Origin: Isoetes taiwanensis
Taxonomy: Eukaryota; Streptophyta; Lycopodiopsida; Isoetales; Isoetaceae
Direction of reading: 5' to 3'
Assembly: GCA_021234155.1 (NCBI GenBank)
Contig: JAJEKV010000075.1
Coordinates: 2,719,280-2,783,279 of the forward strand
Length of the DNA: 64,000 nt
The translations under genes were made by a program, and so were the position numbers. The notes beneath the pieces were generated by a model, which was given only the letters and a program-made list of their open reading frames with translations, was not told the origin of the DNA and did no database searches. This document shows, piece by piece, positions 46,913 through 58,800 of this stretch (positions are counted from its first letter, which is position 1; every line of letters starts with the position of its first letter).

Positions 46913-47227
46913 CCTTCAGATAATCTCTTGTGCTTAGTTGAATTACCTCTTTCTATTCCTTTCTCAAGATTTTGCTAGAGCTAGAGAAGAAGCTCTCTTA
47001 TTTTCATTTCTATCATATTGAACTATTTTATCAAGTCAATGTTGCCTCTCTTCATTTTTTTGTTCTCATTTTCCACCATGCTGGGATCATTTTCCACCAC
47101 GATGATCCCAACTCACCCGCCAAAGACTTCATCCCACACTCCTCCCAATATTTTTCTTAGTTTAAAACTGAAATCCATAATATAGAAATGAGCAATGGGT
47201 ACATAGTTATGTTGCAACCATGAAGAT

Positions 47228-47990
47228 AGTACATATTTAAAAATTTTTGGACTTATTCAAATCTAATAGATATACTTCAAGGATGTCATGATAAGATTAT
47301 AAGTATTTTCAACTCTTATTGATTTCAAAAATTAGTTCAATTTATCTTTAGATCAAAAGTATTGATGGCTACTAAAATATAAGATTTATTTTCGCTTTAA
47401 TCTATTTAGAATTAAATTTTCATCTAAGATAAACTCTGTATGAATAAAATGTTATTTTTTAGAAATATTCATAGAAGAATCTTTGAGGTTGAAATTAATT
47501 AACTAATTACACTTATGTTTTAAAAAATTAAATAGCTTATTATTGATTATATTTTATTTCATCAATAATAAATTATTCAATAGTTATTATTAAAACATTA
47601 ACTTTATTATTTAATTAATTTCAACCTAAAACTTTTCCTAAAGTATTGCTTGTCAATATGAATTTTAAGTCAATCACTTATTAAACCATCAGATTTCATT
47701 TAAAAATTATCATGATCGGCAAATTTTAAATTTGTTAAATTACTGAGAATTAAAATTTTATATTTTTGAATGTCTAATTCTAAATAGATTCAAGTGAAAA
47801 TTATTTTGAAAAGTAATTTTATTCTTTGACAACCATTATAGTTTTAATTTAAAGATAAACTTATATAATAAAAACTTATAAAAATTATAACAATCAAGAA
47901 GAATTAAACAATACATAAATTCTTATAATGGCATCCTTGAAGTGCTATCTATTAAATCCGAATAAGTCCAATTTTTGTTGAATATGTCAT
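47228..47990 (+). mobile_element. MITE copy 2
   Basis: 763 bp, same family and orientation as MITE copy 1: shared left part (GGACTTATTCAAATCTAATAG, CTTCAAGGATGTCATGATAA), middle (CATCTAAGATAAACTCTGTAT) and right TIR ending AATATGTCAT. Confidence 0.82.
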
Positions 47991-48246
47991 CAGTATCATC
48001 CAGGTTGGAATGGAGGCTCGTCGAATAGCTGCCTCCCTCAGGATCCTGAGGAGGTAGCTGACTAGCTTTTATGTGGCGATAGATTCCGCGATGTCCAGTG
48101 TGGCCTGGGAACAGTTTGGTGCCCCGTTATCTGAACTGCAGGCTTTGAGGTCTCACATGAGCTTGGCCAGGTGCTTGTTGTCGCAGGAAATCCGGCAGCT
48201 TAATGCTGTGATCAGGGGGGCTACATTTGGACAGCCCAGAAACTAG

Positions 48247-48350
48247 GCGTTCTTCTTTCTGTTGTGTTTCCAGTGTTTTTGTTTATGCAGTTGGATAGGC
48301 GCTCTTCTTTCTGTTGTGTTTGCAGTGTTTATGCGTGGCCCCAGGCCACA
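48247..48350. repeat. Tandem duplication, 2 x 52 bp
   Basis: GCGTTCTTCTTTCTGTTGTG and GCGCTCTTCTTTCTGTTGTG start the two units (48247 and 48299), just after the stop of the split ORF. Confidence 0.8.
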
Positions 48351-48473
48351 TGTACATTATCTGAGCCTGTGAATATGTGAACTCCTGTTGCTTCATACTA
48401 TGTCTTGTACATGCTTTGCGTTTTCCATTTGCTTACTAACATCTGTAGGGTTGAAGAGGGCCTTTTCCCCTGG

Positions 48474-48757
48474 GCATAAGGGAGACCCCCTGCACCGGGA
48501 TCTCTCTTATGCTCGAATGAGCATTGGCGTTGCGTTGGGGTTCAATTCCCCAAGCTCACTAACGAGTCGTGTTTGTTGGTTCCCAGGAAACGAATAAAGA
48601 GCCATGTATAAGATCATCGAATGCATGCCATTGACATCTGGACCTTGGAGTCGTAGTCAATGGCATGTGTTCGATGGCTCCTATGCATGGGCCGAACGTG
48701 GAACACAGGTAAGGCATGGGCATTGGATATCTGGGGTTCGATCCCCCAGGCTCTACT
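48474..48757 (+). other. Hairpin cluster with two tRNA T-arm-like stems
   Basis: In order: GCATAAGGGAGA/TCTCTCTTATGC (48474-48512), ATGCTC-GAAT-GAGCAT (48509-48524), TTGGGG-TTCAATT-CCCCAA (48535-48553), a 21-nt-arm stem-loop with 19 of 21 pairs (48615-48635 and 48656-48676), and CTGGGG-TTCGATC-CCCCAG (48731-48749). The third and last have the 7-nt loops and GGTTCRA core of a tRNA T-arm and Pol III B box. I found no complete tRNA cloverleaf. The cluster could be the structured 3' end of the HUH element or tRNA-derived SINE debris. Confidence 0.55.
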
Positions 48758-48759
48758 TA

Positions 48760-50570
48760 TTCTTTTCCTACTACACTGTATCTCATTGTTGTTTTCCTAT
48801 TGTACGGTATTGCATTGAAAATACTCTTTGATGGAATGGTCTTTGACTTAATAATGTCCCTCTCATGGCCAGGTCAATAGGGGAAGGTTTGACTTGGAAA
48901 AGACTCACTTTGTGCATTCTAGATTTAAGGGGAGGGAATATGCTCCCACATGTGCTGCAATCTAATGGCCAAAAAGCCATAACACACGATTTAGCCATAA
49001 TACAGTAGCCATGATAGCCTGGAATTCATTGAAAAGCATCATTGAGATGGTATGAGTAGAAAATATGTTAAATAAAATTAGAATGAAGAACCTTGATCAT
49101 GTTAAATAAAATAACCTTGATCAACTTCAGCTAGAAAACAGATTGTTTGTTAGCCTCTGTTTTTGCTCCATGGTACAAATTGTATGGTCTTGCAGAAAGA
49201 CTGAGTAGATTTAATTGAAAATATCACTGAGAATGTTATGTGTAGGCCCGGCATGCTGGGCTTTTGGGCGAATAACATCCTATGAGGTATGTGAGAAAAA
49301 CATATTGTAAAGCTGTCAAGAGTATCCCACATAGTCAAACAAGAAAGCTGCAAATTTATATCAATCATATTGTCAATAAAGCAATTTTTTCTGGATTCAC
49401 CAATTTCTTCTCCTCATCAATTTACAGACCTTCCTATTTCTCAATCAATACTAGTGGCTTCTGATTTAGCAGAGCAATGCTTGCTAGATTCGCAAAAAAA
49501 AAAAAAAAAAAAAAATCCCAAGAATGCATCCATATTCGAGAGCAATCAATACTGGAGGCTTCTGACTCGGTGGAGCAATGCTTGCCATTTTCGCAACAAA
49601 AAGAAAATCCCAAGGATGCATCCATATTCGAGATGCTCTATTAGTGCAAACACAGGGCCATAGATGGAAGGACCCTCTTTCCCTCTGTTTTGCATGCCCT
49701 AGATTGGAAGCTCTGGCTATGGAGGACATGAGCCAGTCTTTTGCCTCTACTTCAATATTTTATCATAACCATGTAGATCCAACCTAGGCCATTGATTAAG
49801 TTTAACATTATAAATTGTTCTTTTTTTTTTTCCTTTTATATGCCCCTCTATAAGCCATCCATACCATAAAGATGTACTAACTCAAGCTTCATTATCAAAG
49901 ATTGCACCATTTATTAACTTAAACTTTACGAGAAGAACCCCAAATTATTTTATCCATCTTAAGAGACTAAAAAAATGATATATATATTTTTTTCCTACAT
50001 GTAAGTAAATCATCATGGTGTGGATACACAATATAACCACGCCCTTTTTGGGTTGCCCCTAGGGGGGCAAACCCTTGTTTATGTGGGTTTTTGGCATATC
50101 CTAGGTATATGCTAGAATATCCCTAGGATATGCTGGTGACTGCTAAAAACTTATGATTGGCTGTAAATGTTAGTAAATGTTAGGTCACTTCTGTTGGTGG
50201 GCAGCCGCTCTCGAAACCGGCTAACCGGATCGCAGGAGCAAATCGCAAGAGCAGATCATTTAGATTTAGACATGTGAGCTGCTTAAAGTTCAATTTCGGC
50301 CTTTGTTGAAGCATCTGGCGACTTGCAAACATTTGTTAGAGCATCCGGCGACTTGAAGCTTCTCGCCTCGAAGCGTGATTTTCCCAGTGACGTGAAGGTT
50401 GTAAGGAATCAGGTCTATTTCTCTTAACTTTCTCACCTTTTTCGCCATTTATATTGCTCGCCTAAGTCCATTGTAGCCTTTATATTGTGGGTGCGGCTTT
50501 TATTTGTAACATATATATTGCATGTGATTGCATGTGAAGTGTTAGCCCTCTTGAGCCTTTTGTTTGATCT
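48760..50570. other. Non-coding with a tandem duplication
   Basis: No gene. 49442-49542 and 49543-49640 form a ~100-bp two-copy repeat, the first copy expanded by an A24 run. 50039-50150 contains palindromic CATATCCTAGG-type text. Confidence 0.55.
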
Positions 50571-52000
50571 TTACAGGTTCATTTCCAAGCATGCACCAAA
50601 TCATTTTCCTATGGTAGTCAATTTTGAGGACAAAAGTGCACTAACACCAAATCGTGCATTTGGCAAGCCACCTTCTTGTGTTTGTCATATCGCACTCTGC
50701 ATCGGTTATTCTCGATATTAATTGCTTTTGTTTGCGCTTTTTGCAGTTGAACCTCATTTTGTACTACCTATTGGAATATTATCACTATGCCATTATAATG
50801 GTTTCATGCCGTCTCAAAGATAAGAGCACTTGCCAAGAGAAAAGCGGTAAGCAATGAGGAAATATTATTGCAATTGCTTCAACAGATAATTCTACGAGCT
50901 CCAAGTAGTATGATATATGCCGTTGGAATCAATCTAACAGATATCTTTGTAGAAGCGTATACTCTTGTAGAATGTGTTCTCTCTTACATCAACGCATATC
51001 TTTGTAGAAGCAGATACTCTTGTAGAATGTGTTTTTTCTTACATCATATATGTTTCTTGAAAGGTTTTTGCTACACCACTTGCTAAGCCATATCCGGACA
51101 TGGATGGGTCTTGTTTGCATCTAGAAAAAAAAACTTTACAAAACTCCCCAATGATGGTTATTCCCTGCATTGTTGTTCCCGGTGGTGTTCGTGAGTGCCT
51201 TTATATGGAATCGGACATGAGGTCGAAAAATGAGAAAACTATGTCACTCTTTTGTGCAAGATATTTGTTTGTGAGTAACATTTCCTCGAATTTATCCTTC
51301 AGTTGTATTTTTGAAACAACGGTATGGGTTTGTCCGTAGCTATTGAAACCGGAGCCTACCGCTGGTACCGGGTTTTGTTTTGTTTTGGCCGGTATTCTAG
51401 TGCTACTTATTTCAGGGGCTCAATGTGCCTTTTTCAAAATCAAGGAAAAAAGCAAGTGAATAGTTAGCGGCACTATGCAATAACTTGTTGAAATTATTAG
51501 TGGACTCTTTTCATATTATGATAAGTTCTGAGCTATTTCAAACAATGGATTTCAATGTTCTTTTCTAGACCGATGCATACCCGTGGAAGCCAAAAGGAAA
51601 ATTCTATTCACGTGTCTCAAGAGCAATTAAATTCACTCCCTTGATATTTTGGGCAATGTATGGGTATGTAACATCAACCGGCGCCTCCTTTCCCCATTTA
51701 TTTCTCAGTAGTTTAGCAATTGCCACTTTACAAGAGTGTCAAAACCAACTATGCAAACCACGTAATGCGATCTCTCCATCCCATATAGGCGACCATTATA
51801 CATTGCTGTTGGGAGTCCCATTGAAGTGACAAAAATCTTCAGCCCACTAGAGATGAGGTAATTCATTTTCTTCTTGGCTTTTGTAGATTTCATTTAATTA
51901 ATAATTTGTATACCTATTTCTTCAAAGTTGTTTGCCGTGCTTTCAAAATTTATAGAAGCTATCGAGGAGTCAGATCATAAGCACAAGGTGGTCAGCAGGA
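50571..52000 (+). pseudogene. DGAT2-like acyltransferase pseudogene
   Basis: Exon-like pieces collinear with plant diacylglycerol acyltransferase 2, which makes triacylglycerol at the ER. About 50577-50700: FISKHAPNHFPMVVNFEDKS and LTPNRAFGKPPS (family: RYISKHA..FP....ED..AFDPNRAYVFG). About 51085-51115: HIRTWMGL, in another frame from the following block. About 51150-51200: IPCIVVPGGVRECLYMESD (family: CIVVPGGVQE..HM). 51570-51665: YPWKPKGKFYSRVSRAIKFT and PLIFWAMYG, ending at GTATGT. 51788-51855: RRPLYIAVGSPIEVTKIFSP. About 51951: EAIEESDHKHKV. The HPHG catalytic block was not found and the frames do not join, so it is probably dead. Confidence 0.78.
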
Positions 52001-52818
52001 TTTAAGGACACGATACTTCATGTATATTGATCACGCCTGTGACTTCATCTACATTGTTTCACCTCATCTAGCTTGCTTTGTGAGGAATCACGCTTGCTTT
52101 CGGGAATGAAAGTCAATATGTCCACTCATTTATTTGGGATAGTCTTGACATTAGAAAGGATAAGTTGTATATGCTTAATTTATGGTGGACTATTTTCAGC
52201 AGATGGTTGAAAATGCCGGCACAATGTATAGTTCTCCATGCAATGTATATGCATTGATAAAGCTTTCTCGTCTTCTGTTCCATAATTTTACCGTTAAGTT
52301 TTTAATTTGTAATCAAGTGTTTAAAAGGAAACGTTTAGGTCAATGTGGCAACATGTGAATATGAACGTTACATTACAAATGGTCCCTAAATGATCTCACA
52401 AAAAAAGATTCATAACCAGGAAAGAAGATATATTTTGAAATAGCAACGTTGTCTTTACACCGATATGTCTTTCATAACCAAGAAAGAAGATATATTTTTA
52501 AACAAAGACTTTGTCTTTACAATCGGTATGGTTTGCTTTAGGCTGCTGTAGATTATGACAAGAATGACTTTTGAAGGGTTACCTTGCCACATGCTATCTT
52601 TTGCGCGTTGTTTGGTTACGGTGCAAATTGCTTTGGAGGGAAGTCGCTAATGTTCGAATATGAATGGGGTCATCTTAATGTCCGAAATTACGATCCGGGT
52701 TGGGATATTATTCAATGTCTTTGAATACAGAATTCATGCATTTAGATTGAATAACTTGGGCATGTACAGGATCCATCTAAGCAAGTGTCAAGGTCGAAAG
52801 GTCACTTAAAATGTGAAG
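52001..52818. other. Non-coding interval
   Basis: No gene. 52655-52740 contains GAATATGAATGGGGTCAKCT and AATTACGRTC..GGTTGG text that recurs inside the adjacent direct repeat (about 52890-52940), an older partial duplication. Confidence 0.5.
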
Positions 52819-53749
52819 CACGTCTTCAATCAATGCAAATTATATGCAAAATGTGCAGTTGAGGAAGGCAATTGGAAAATGGTGTCCTGGAATATGAATG
52901 GGGTCAGCTTGAGATAATGTTTGAATTACGGTCTTGGTTGGTATATACAACATTTGAAGAAAGTGCCCTTAGAAATAGATAGATATTGAAGTATTTGAAG
53001 AAGGAAGGAAATTGATTTAACCTGGACATGTAAGAAGGAGCTACCTAAGCAAGTGTCGAAATTAAAAAGCAGCAATGAGGCAAAGAAAATGAGAAACACG
53101 TGGGCGATCATGCAAAGTGGACATATATTTTTATATGCAAAGTGGATACATTATAGGATAGAAGGAAAAAAACTTTCTAGGAATTGGAAAAATGGCGCAG
53201 AACAAAGCCAGATTCGGTATGGAAGGGAGGAGGATGAAAAGTTGAGGCCACACCCCAAATCCGCCCTACGGCCATGCAAGCAAGAATCACCACCAATTGG
53301 TCCCAAGAAGCTACAATTGAGATGTATTGAGAGTCAAATTCGATTTTGTCGATGGGTTTTTTTTTCTTTTGTTTTTTTTTACTTGTATTGTATGATGCCT
53401 TTCCTCTGGCCTAGCAAATGTTTCCTCTTTGCTGGATAAGGCAGCTATCAATATGTGCTGCAACATAGAGCTATTTCTTGTATCAGACGAAGTATGCTCT
53501 AAAGATTAAGTTATGCATTACAACTACAGAACAATCTTTGTCATCGCTTTATGTTTTCATGACTGTTATGCTTTTAGTTATTCTCTTTGGCCGAGTAAAT
53601 GTTTCCCCCTTGCTCGACCCTGTCATCAAGGCAGCTAGTAATATGCATGGTTTTCAAAAGCAATTTGACTGCCCTAATCTATTTTGTAGTTGTTTCTTCT
53701 GCAAAATTTACCAGCTTCAGGAGGGGTATTGTTTCAAGGAGGGTATCCA
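52819..53749 (+). repeat. Left copy of a 0.9-kb direct repeat flanking RRP12
   Basis: From CACGTCTTCAATCAATGC to GGAGGGTATCCA, 931 bp, matched by 62999-63907 with a few indels (for example 9 bp near 52935). Both copies carry the same 90-odd-codon frame (53478-53756 here), which has no recognisable domain. Confidence 0.92.
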
Positions 53750-55806
53750 TTGCTAGTCATTATTGTATAAATAACAACAATTGAGCTTGCAAAAATGTTA
53801 ATATCGTCTAAATAACTTATTTTTTTCCTTCACGTGTATCTTTGAATCGTTTTTGAAATTAGCCTTGGGTACTATATCATATGTGGCATAAAAGAGAAAA
53901 TTTGCCAATATTAGCTAATCTCAAATTACATAATTTGCCACATGTTCTAAATTTACCTATTTAAAGATTTCTCTTAAGGGAAACCCTGGTGCCTGATGTG
54001 GCCCGCCTAAAAACCGTGGTGAATATTGCGTTCATGGTTTTACCATGAATTTAGGAATCAAGACGTTTTGTCATATATGAGACATGATTATCATAAATGT
54101 GGCATAACAATTATGAGGTTATGGTCCGTGACATTGCAATAGAAAAATGTGGGAGATTCACAATCATCAGTTGCTTTCATAACCTAGTCTATGAGGAAAA
54201 GATATTGCCTGAAATTTCTATGGAAAGTTTGATGCTACCTTAAGATTTTTTGTGATTCAATGGTTTTTAAACTCTTGAGCACTCAAATGCAACCATGAAA
54301 AGTAAGGAAATGAGAATTGCGCACCCAAGGGATGCCCAAAAAGCACAAGAAATAAGAATGGTCATAGAAGCACCACAACTTAGGGCATGGAAGCACCATA
54401 CTTAACCAAAAGGATCTATCTATTTGCTCTAAAAAAGACGTCATCTTCTCCTCAAGGAGAACCATGTTATTGTTGAGATCATTCTTCTTGTGGACCTGAA
54501 GTTTGTGGGCAGTTATTTTAAAGTTTCATAAAAAGTGTTCTTTTTGCTAGAAATACTATGCTACTTGATATTTTGTCTTTAGGTGCAAATGAGAAAAAAT
54601 GACCAACTGAATATTTTCTATTCTAATGCATGAGGGTCAATGAATGCTTAATCACGACGAAGTTATCAGTACTTTCTCTTCTCTTTTTTTCTTTAGTTAT
54701 ATGAATTAACCTCACAAGTTATGAAATCTAAGAACTTCTGGGCTATGAAAATGAATTCCTATATAGTGTAGCATTTAGAAGGCTCGATATTAAACAAAGA
54801 AGATCCATTACGAAACAACAAAACAAAGGCTCGATATTGAACAAACAAGATCTATTATGAAACAACAAAACAAAAAGCATGCAAACACAACTCTCGGATC
54901 ACAGACGGGCAACCCTTCGTGCGCAGCACCTTGTTTGTCTTTAGCCATACAAATATGACTCTTTTCTTCACCATTGTATACTTGCAAAATTTTCCCAAAC
55001 ATATTGAAGACATCTTCTACATGTAATCTTGATGACATAAGATAATTTTTGAGCGCCATCTTTCTGTCGACAGCAGACGTCTTGCATGGCATTTTAATGT
55101 TGCTTACGAGTATGTTCTAGACAGGGTATCGTTTGCACCAAATCGAACAAAAGAAATATTCGCGGCAACCAAGGCCGCTGCATAAATTTCTTGTAAAAGT
55201 AAAGTTTTCTCCTTAAAATATCACAAAAAATGGTTCGTCGCCTAAAACTTACATTTGTATGCCTTCTGTCCAAAGTTTTCCTATGATTCCATTGCCGTAT
55301 TCAGCATGACATACCGTTCAGTATTTATAGAGTGCGCAATACATTTGCATTTGTTTTGATTACTATTCTCAAAGGTTTAGTTATGTATGTATTTTTGATG
55401 TAGTATCTTTACGAAGAAATACAGTATTTTTGCATAGCTCTTGTTTTAAGGTTTATCCAACCCTTTGTTATTTGTTTCATGCCATCATGCTGGTTCTGAA
55501 TCCCAGAAGAAGGGCCTCCTGAGTGGCGGAAGATGTAAGGTGCCAGTTTGGTGTATTTCAAAAACGGCACTCTATAAATCCGGCAATTTAAGGGCCCTTT
55601 AGATTTCTGCCGCTAAACCGCAAATCTGGCAATCAAGAGCTGGTTTCTACAAGAAGGCTTGATGATTGCAGTGATGGAGTTTGGAGCAGTTTGGCCTTAA
55701 TTTTCATAGCCAGTCCAAGTTGTTCAATAGAGTGCCGCAATCATCCAACTGGGCTTTGCTATTCACACTGGGTTTAAGCAAGAATTCTAGGGTTCTAGTC
55801 GTGGCC
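53750..55806. other. Non-coding; upstream region of RRP12
   Basis: No gene recognised. It contains a third copy of the palindromic GC core at 55152-55195 (AGAAATATTCGCGGC ... GCCGCTGCATAAATTTCTTG). The last ~200 bp are the likely promoter and 5' UTR of RRP12 by position; no TATA box could be assigned. Confidence 0.5.
55152..55195 (+). repeat. Third copy of the palindromic GC core
   Basis: Matches 5324-5371 and the inverse at 7568-7617 in the inner palindrome and the TTTCTTGTA edge; outside this the three loci differ, except that the first two share the 122-bp arms. Confidence 0.78.
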
Positions 55807-58800
55807 ATGGACGAACTAGATGTTGATGATCATGGCGGCCTGGCGGCTACAGAGGTTGACTTGGGTATGCTTGTTATGCATAGGTATCGGAATTCCACAG
55901 CTCCAGAACATCAACAATTACGCGCTGTGGTAGGGGCCATGATGGAAGTGCTCAAAGAACAAGGGCTTCCTGCGTCTCCCACAGCTTATTTTGCAGCAAC
56001 AATGTCATCTTTAGAGCGCCAATGTGATGCAGGTGCTCAAGATGTGGGTGGAACAGTTACCATGGCCTTCTGCACCTTTTTGGCTATGGTGTTGCCTAAA
56101 GTCTCGGCCCCAGTTTTACGATCTAAAGGAGATAATGCTCTTGCGTTGATGGTGAAAATCTTGAAGGAAGAGAACATGGAACCTGTTACTGTGAAGATGG
56201 GTTTGACTTGTATGGAGCATTTACTTCGTACTGTGGATCATACAAATTGGCTAACTTTAGCTCCATCTTTCAACGTTTTGCTTAAACATTCTATTGATCC
56301 GAGGCCAAAGGTACGAAACAGATTTTTACATCTCTTAGATTCAGCTTTCCATTGCTTGGTCCAGCCTTTTTATCATTTTAATTAGCTATTGGACCATAAA
56401 TTCTTCAATTGATAAAATGGAAATTGGAAATATTTTGACGACTTTTGATGAGAGTCGGCAATATTTTCATGTCTATTGAGTATGATGGGAACCATGCTAC
56501 CCAGGTTGTTCCCACGTCCAGCTTCACTTAAAATCTTCAAGTAACCCCTGCACTAAGATCCCCATGCAAGCTCGTGGTCAGACATATGCCAGAAATCTTG
56601 TCAATTACAGAAGGATTAATGCGCCATTGATCCCAGATCAACAATTATAGGATTGGTGTCTTAGTCTAATCCTTGATTTGAGAACCATACCATTGCGGAA
56701 AACCGTTCATAGCTCACCAATATATGCATATATGCAGGTTTTGTGCATTGCTTGATGCAATTTGAGGATAAGAAGTAGAGTTGTTCAAGGTTAATAGAAG
56801 TCAGCTGCATTTACTATTGAACCCATTGGAGTACCACAAACATTTATTACTTAAACAAAAGTTCATTGGAGAAATTGGCTTGTGGGAAGCAGGACTCCTA
56901 TATAACTGATAACCTTGCACACTAGAATTGGATATAGTATCTTATTTTGTGACAATGCATGCAGGTTAGAAAGCGGGCACAGGCATCCATGGGAGCTGTA
57001 TTAGGGAGCATCCAGGCACCTCCTACTTTAGAGAGAGCAAGTGAGGCTCTGGTTACATTTTTTGAAGTGTCTATACAAGCAGTTATGAGCACACAAGGAA
57101 GTAAACAGAAGAATAAAAAATCTGATCCAGCATCAAGTGCTGTGGATATCCTGCATATGTTGTCTGCATTGAGAATTGCCTTACCTGTCATGTCAGGAAA
57201 GGCAGTTGGTAAAATATTGCCATACCTAATGCTGCTTATTGGATTGCGTCAGGGGCTGGTTACCAAGCAGTGTTTGAATGCTATTGAAGCATTAGGCACT
57301 AGCATAAATACAGACATTTCACATGCAATACTTGGGACCACTTTAGAACAGGTGTCCACATTGCTCTTGACTGAAAGAAGGGATATAGGTGAAACCATGT
57401 GTGCAATTCATGCATTACGAAATGGTTTTATTAAGCTTCACAATCTTGATCATACTACATGCAGCATTAAGCTTCCTGTAGCCTTTCATGCAATTACAGG
57501 TATGTATGAATTCTGTTTAGTTAATTCTGAAGAAAACAACTGAATGTACTCTTGGCAGGATTATTGGCATCTGAGCAGGAGGAAGTGGTTTTTGGCGCAT
57601 CAGATTGTTTGAAAGCTTTAGTAGGTAACTGTATTGATGATAGCATGATTCAGCAAGGCATATGCCAAATACAGCTTCATGGGGACAAGCGAAACTCTCC
57701 TCCAAGTTGTATCGAACGGATCTGTGTGACAGCTGAGAGCATGCTTGGCTATCAATATAGAGGAGCATGGCGCTTGGCTTTAGGCGTTATATCAGCTCTT
57801 TTTGACAGGCTAGGTTAGTTTAGTTTCATATGTTTCTTGTTCTATCAGTCTGATTGCTTGTCCTATACTAACTCATTTAGGAGCAGGACATGCGTCACAG
57901 AGGTTGATGACAGGAGTTATAAAAAGCTTAGATGAATTCCATAACCCCCAGGATAATGATATGCCTTTGCGGAAACAGGTATTGGACTTAAGAAAGGTGT
58001 ATTTTACAGGAAAAGTCTCTCCAGATAACTGTTCCTGGAAATGAACTTATGCGGAATGTTATTTTATTGTGCTTGTGCTGCAGCTTCATAGTGCCGTTGG
58101 GGCAGCTGTGGTGGCCATGGGGCCAGAAAAATTCTTGGAATTGCTTCCTTTGCAGGTGGATAGAGAAGACTTGTCAGAAGCCCGTGTATGGCTATTACCT
58201 ATATTAAAACATCATATTGTGGGCGCCACATTATGCTATTTTGTAACACACATAAAACCACTTTGTGATCAACTTGTTGAGAGAGCTAGCAGAGTAAGAT
58301 TTCCATGATTTGTCTTTTGTTACAAATATCGATATTGTTAGTAACCATTTTCGTTCATGCTATAGTGCACAGCTGATGGAAGACCAGTGGCATCAAAAAA
58401 TCTGGAAGCATGCCATTATTCTCTTTGGTCTTTACTTCCATCATTCTGCAATTATCCTTCAGACACAACACAAAGTTTTCGTAAGATTGCAAAGCTAATA
58501 GGGGATGCGCTTGGGAAGGATGAACTTAGAGGCATTTTGTGCACAAGTTTACAAGTATGATTTACACAGAATTTTTTGGTTTCTGAAATAAATTCGAATT
58601 GTGTTTGTTGCTTTTATCTTCGTTTCCTTGTTTGTAAGGATCTAAAAGAATCTTCTTGGCCATCTTGAGCAGCTTTTTAATTTCTTTGATACCAGTTACT
58701 ATTTTATAGACTTATGTATATACAACGTGTTGTTTATTTCAGATTCTCATTAAGCAAAACAGACTGGCTCGTGGGGATGATGTAGAGGCTGCTGATATTG

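Larger units (their letters stand above)
44531..47994. mobile_element. Composite element: two MITEs flanking an NHL gene
   Basis: The block 44535-47990 begins ATGATATATTTAACAAAATT and ends with its imperfect inverse (reverse complement ATGACATATTCAACAAAAAT). CAGT (extendable to CAGTAT) sits on both outer sides, at 44531 and 47991. The two internal MITE ends (45326 and 47228) lack matching flanking repeats. This is what is expected if the outer TIRs of two same-orientation copies were used together to move the whole block. Confidence 0.72.
44378..48243 (+). pseudogene. Small ORF downstream of the HUH gene, split by a 3.46-kb insertion
   Basis: The first part, 44378-44534, reads METDGNPPGETSHP and ends EEFLSS. 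The second part resumes at about 47991 as IIQVGMEARRIAASLRILRR, then a TAG, then MSSVAWEQFGAPLSELQAL and REIRQLN-like text (QEIRQLNAVIRG), with a final stop at 48243. If the insert and one copy of the CAGT direct repeat are removed, the two halves are in the same frame. The base composition of both parts matches the HUH region, not the AT-rich insert. The predicted product is about 130 residues, helical in its second half. Its role is unknown; its position suggests an accessory protein of the HUH element. Confidence 0.6.

Noticed and set aside
48598-48757. A genuine tRNA gene with an intron
   Set aside because: T-arm and acceptor-like strands exist, but no D-arm or anticodon arm of proper size was found.
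49246-49261. GCCCGGCATGCTGGGC hairpin similar to a Helitron end
   Set aside because: No CTRR follows within the usual 5-12 bases; downstream is TTTTGGGCG.
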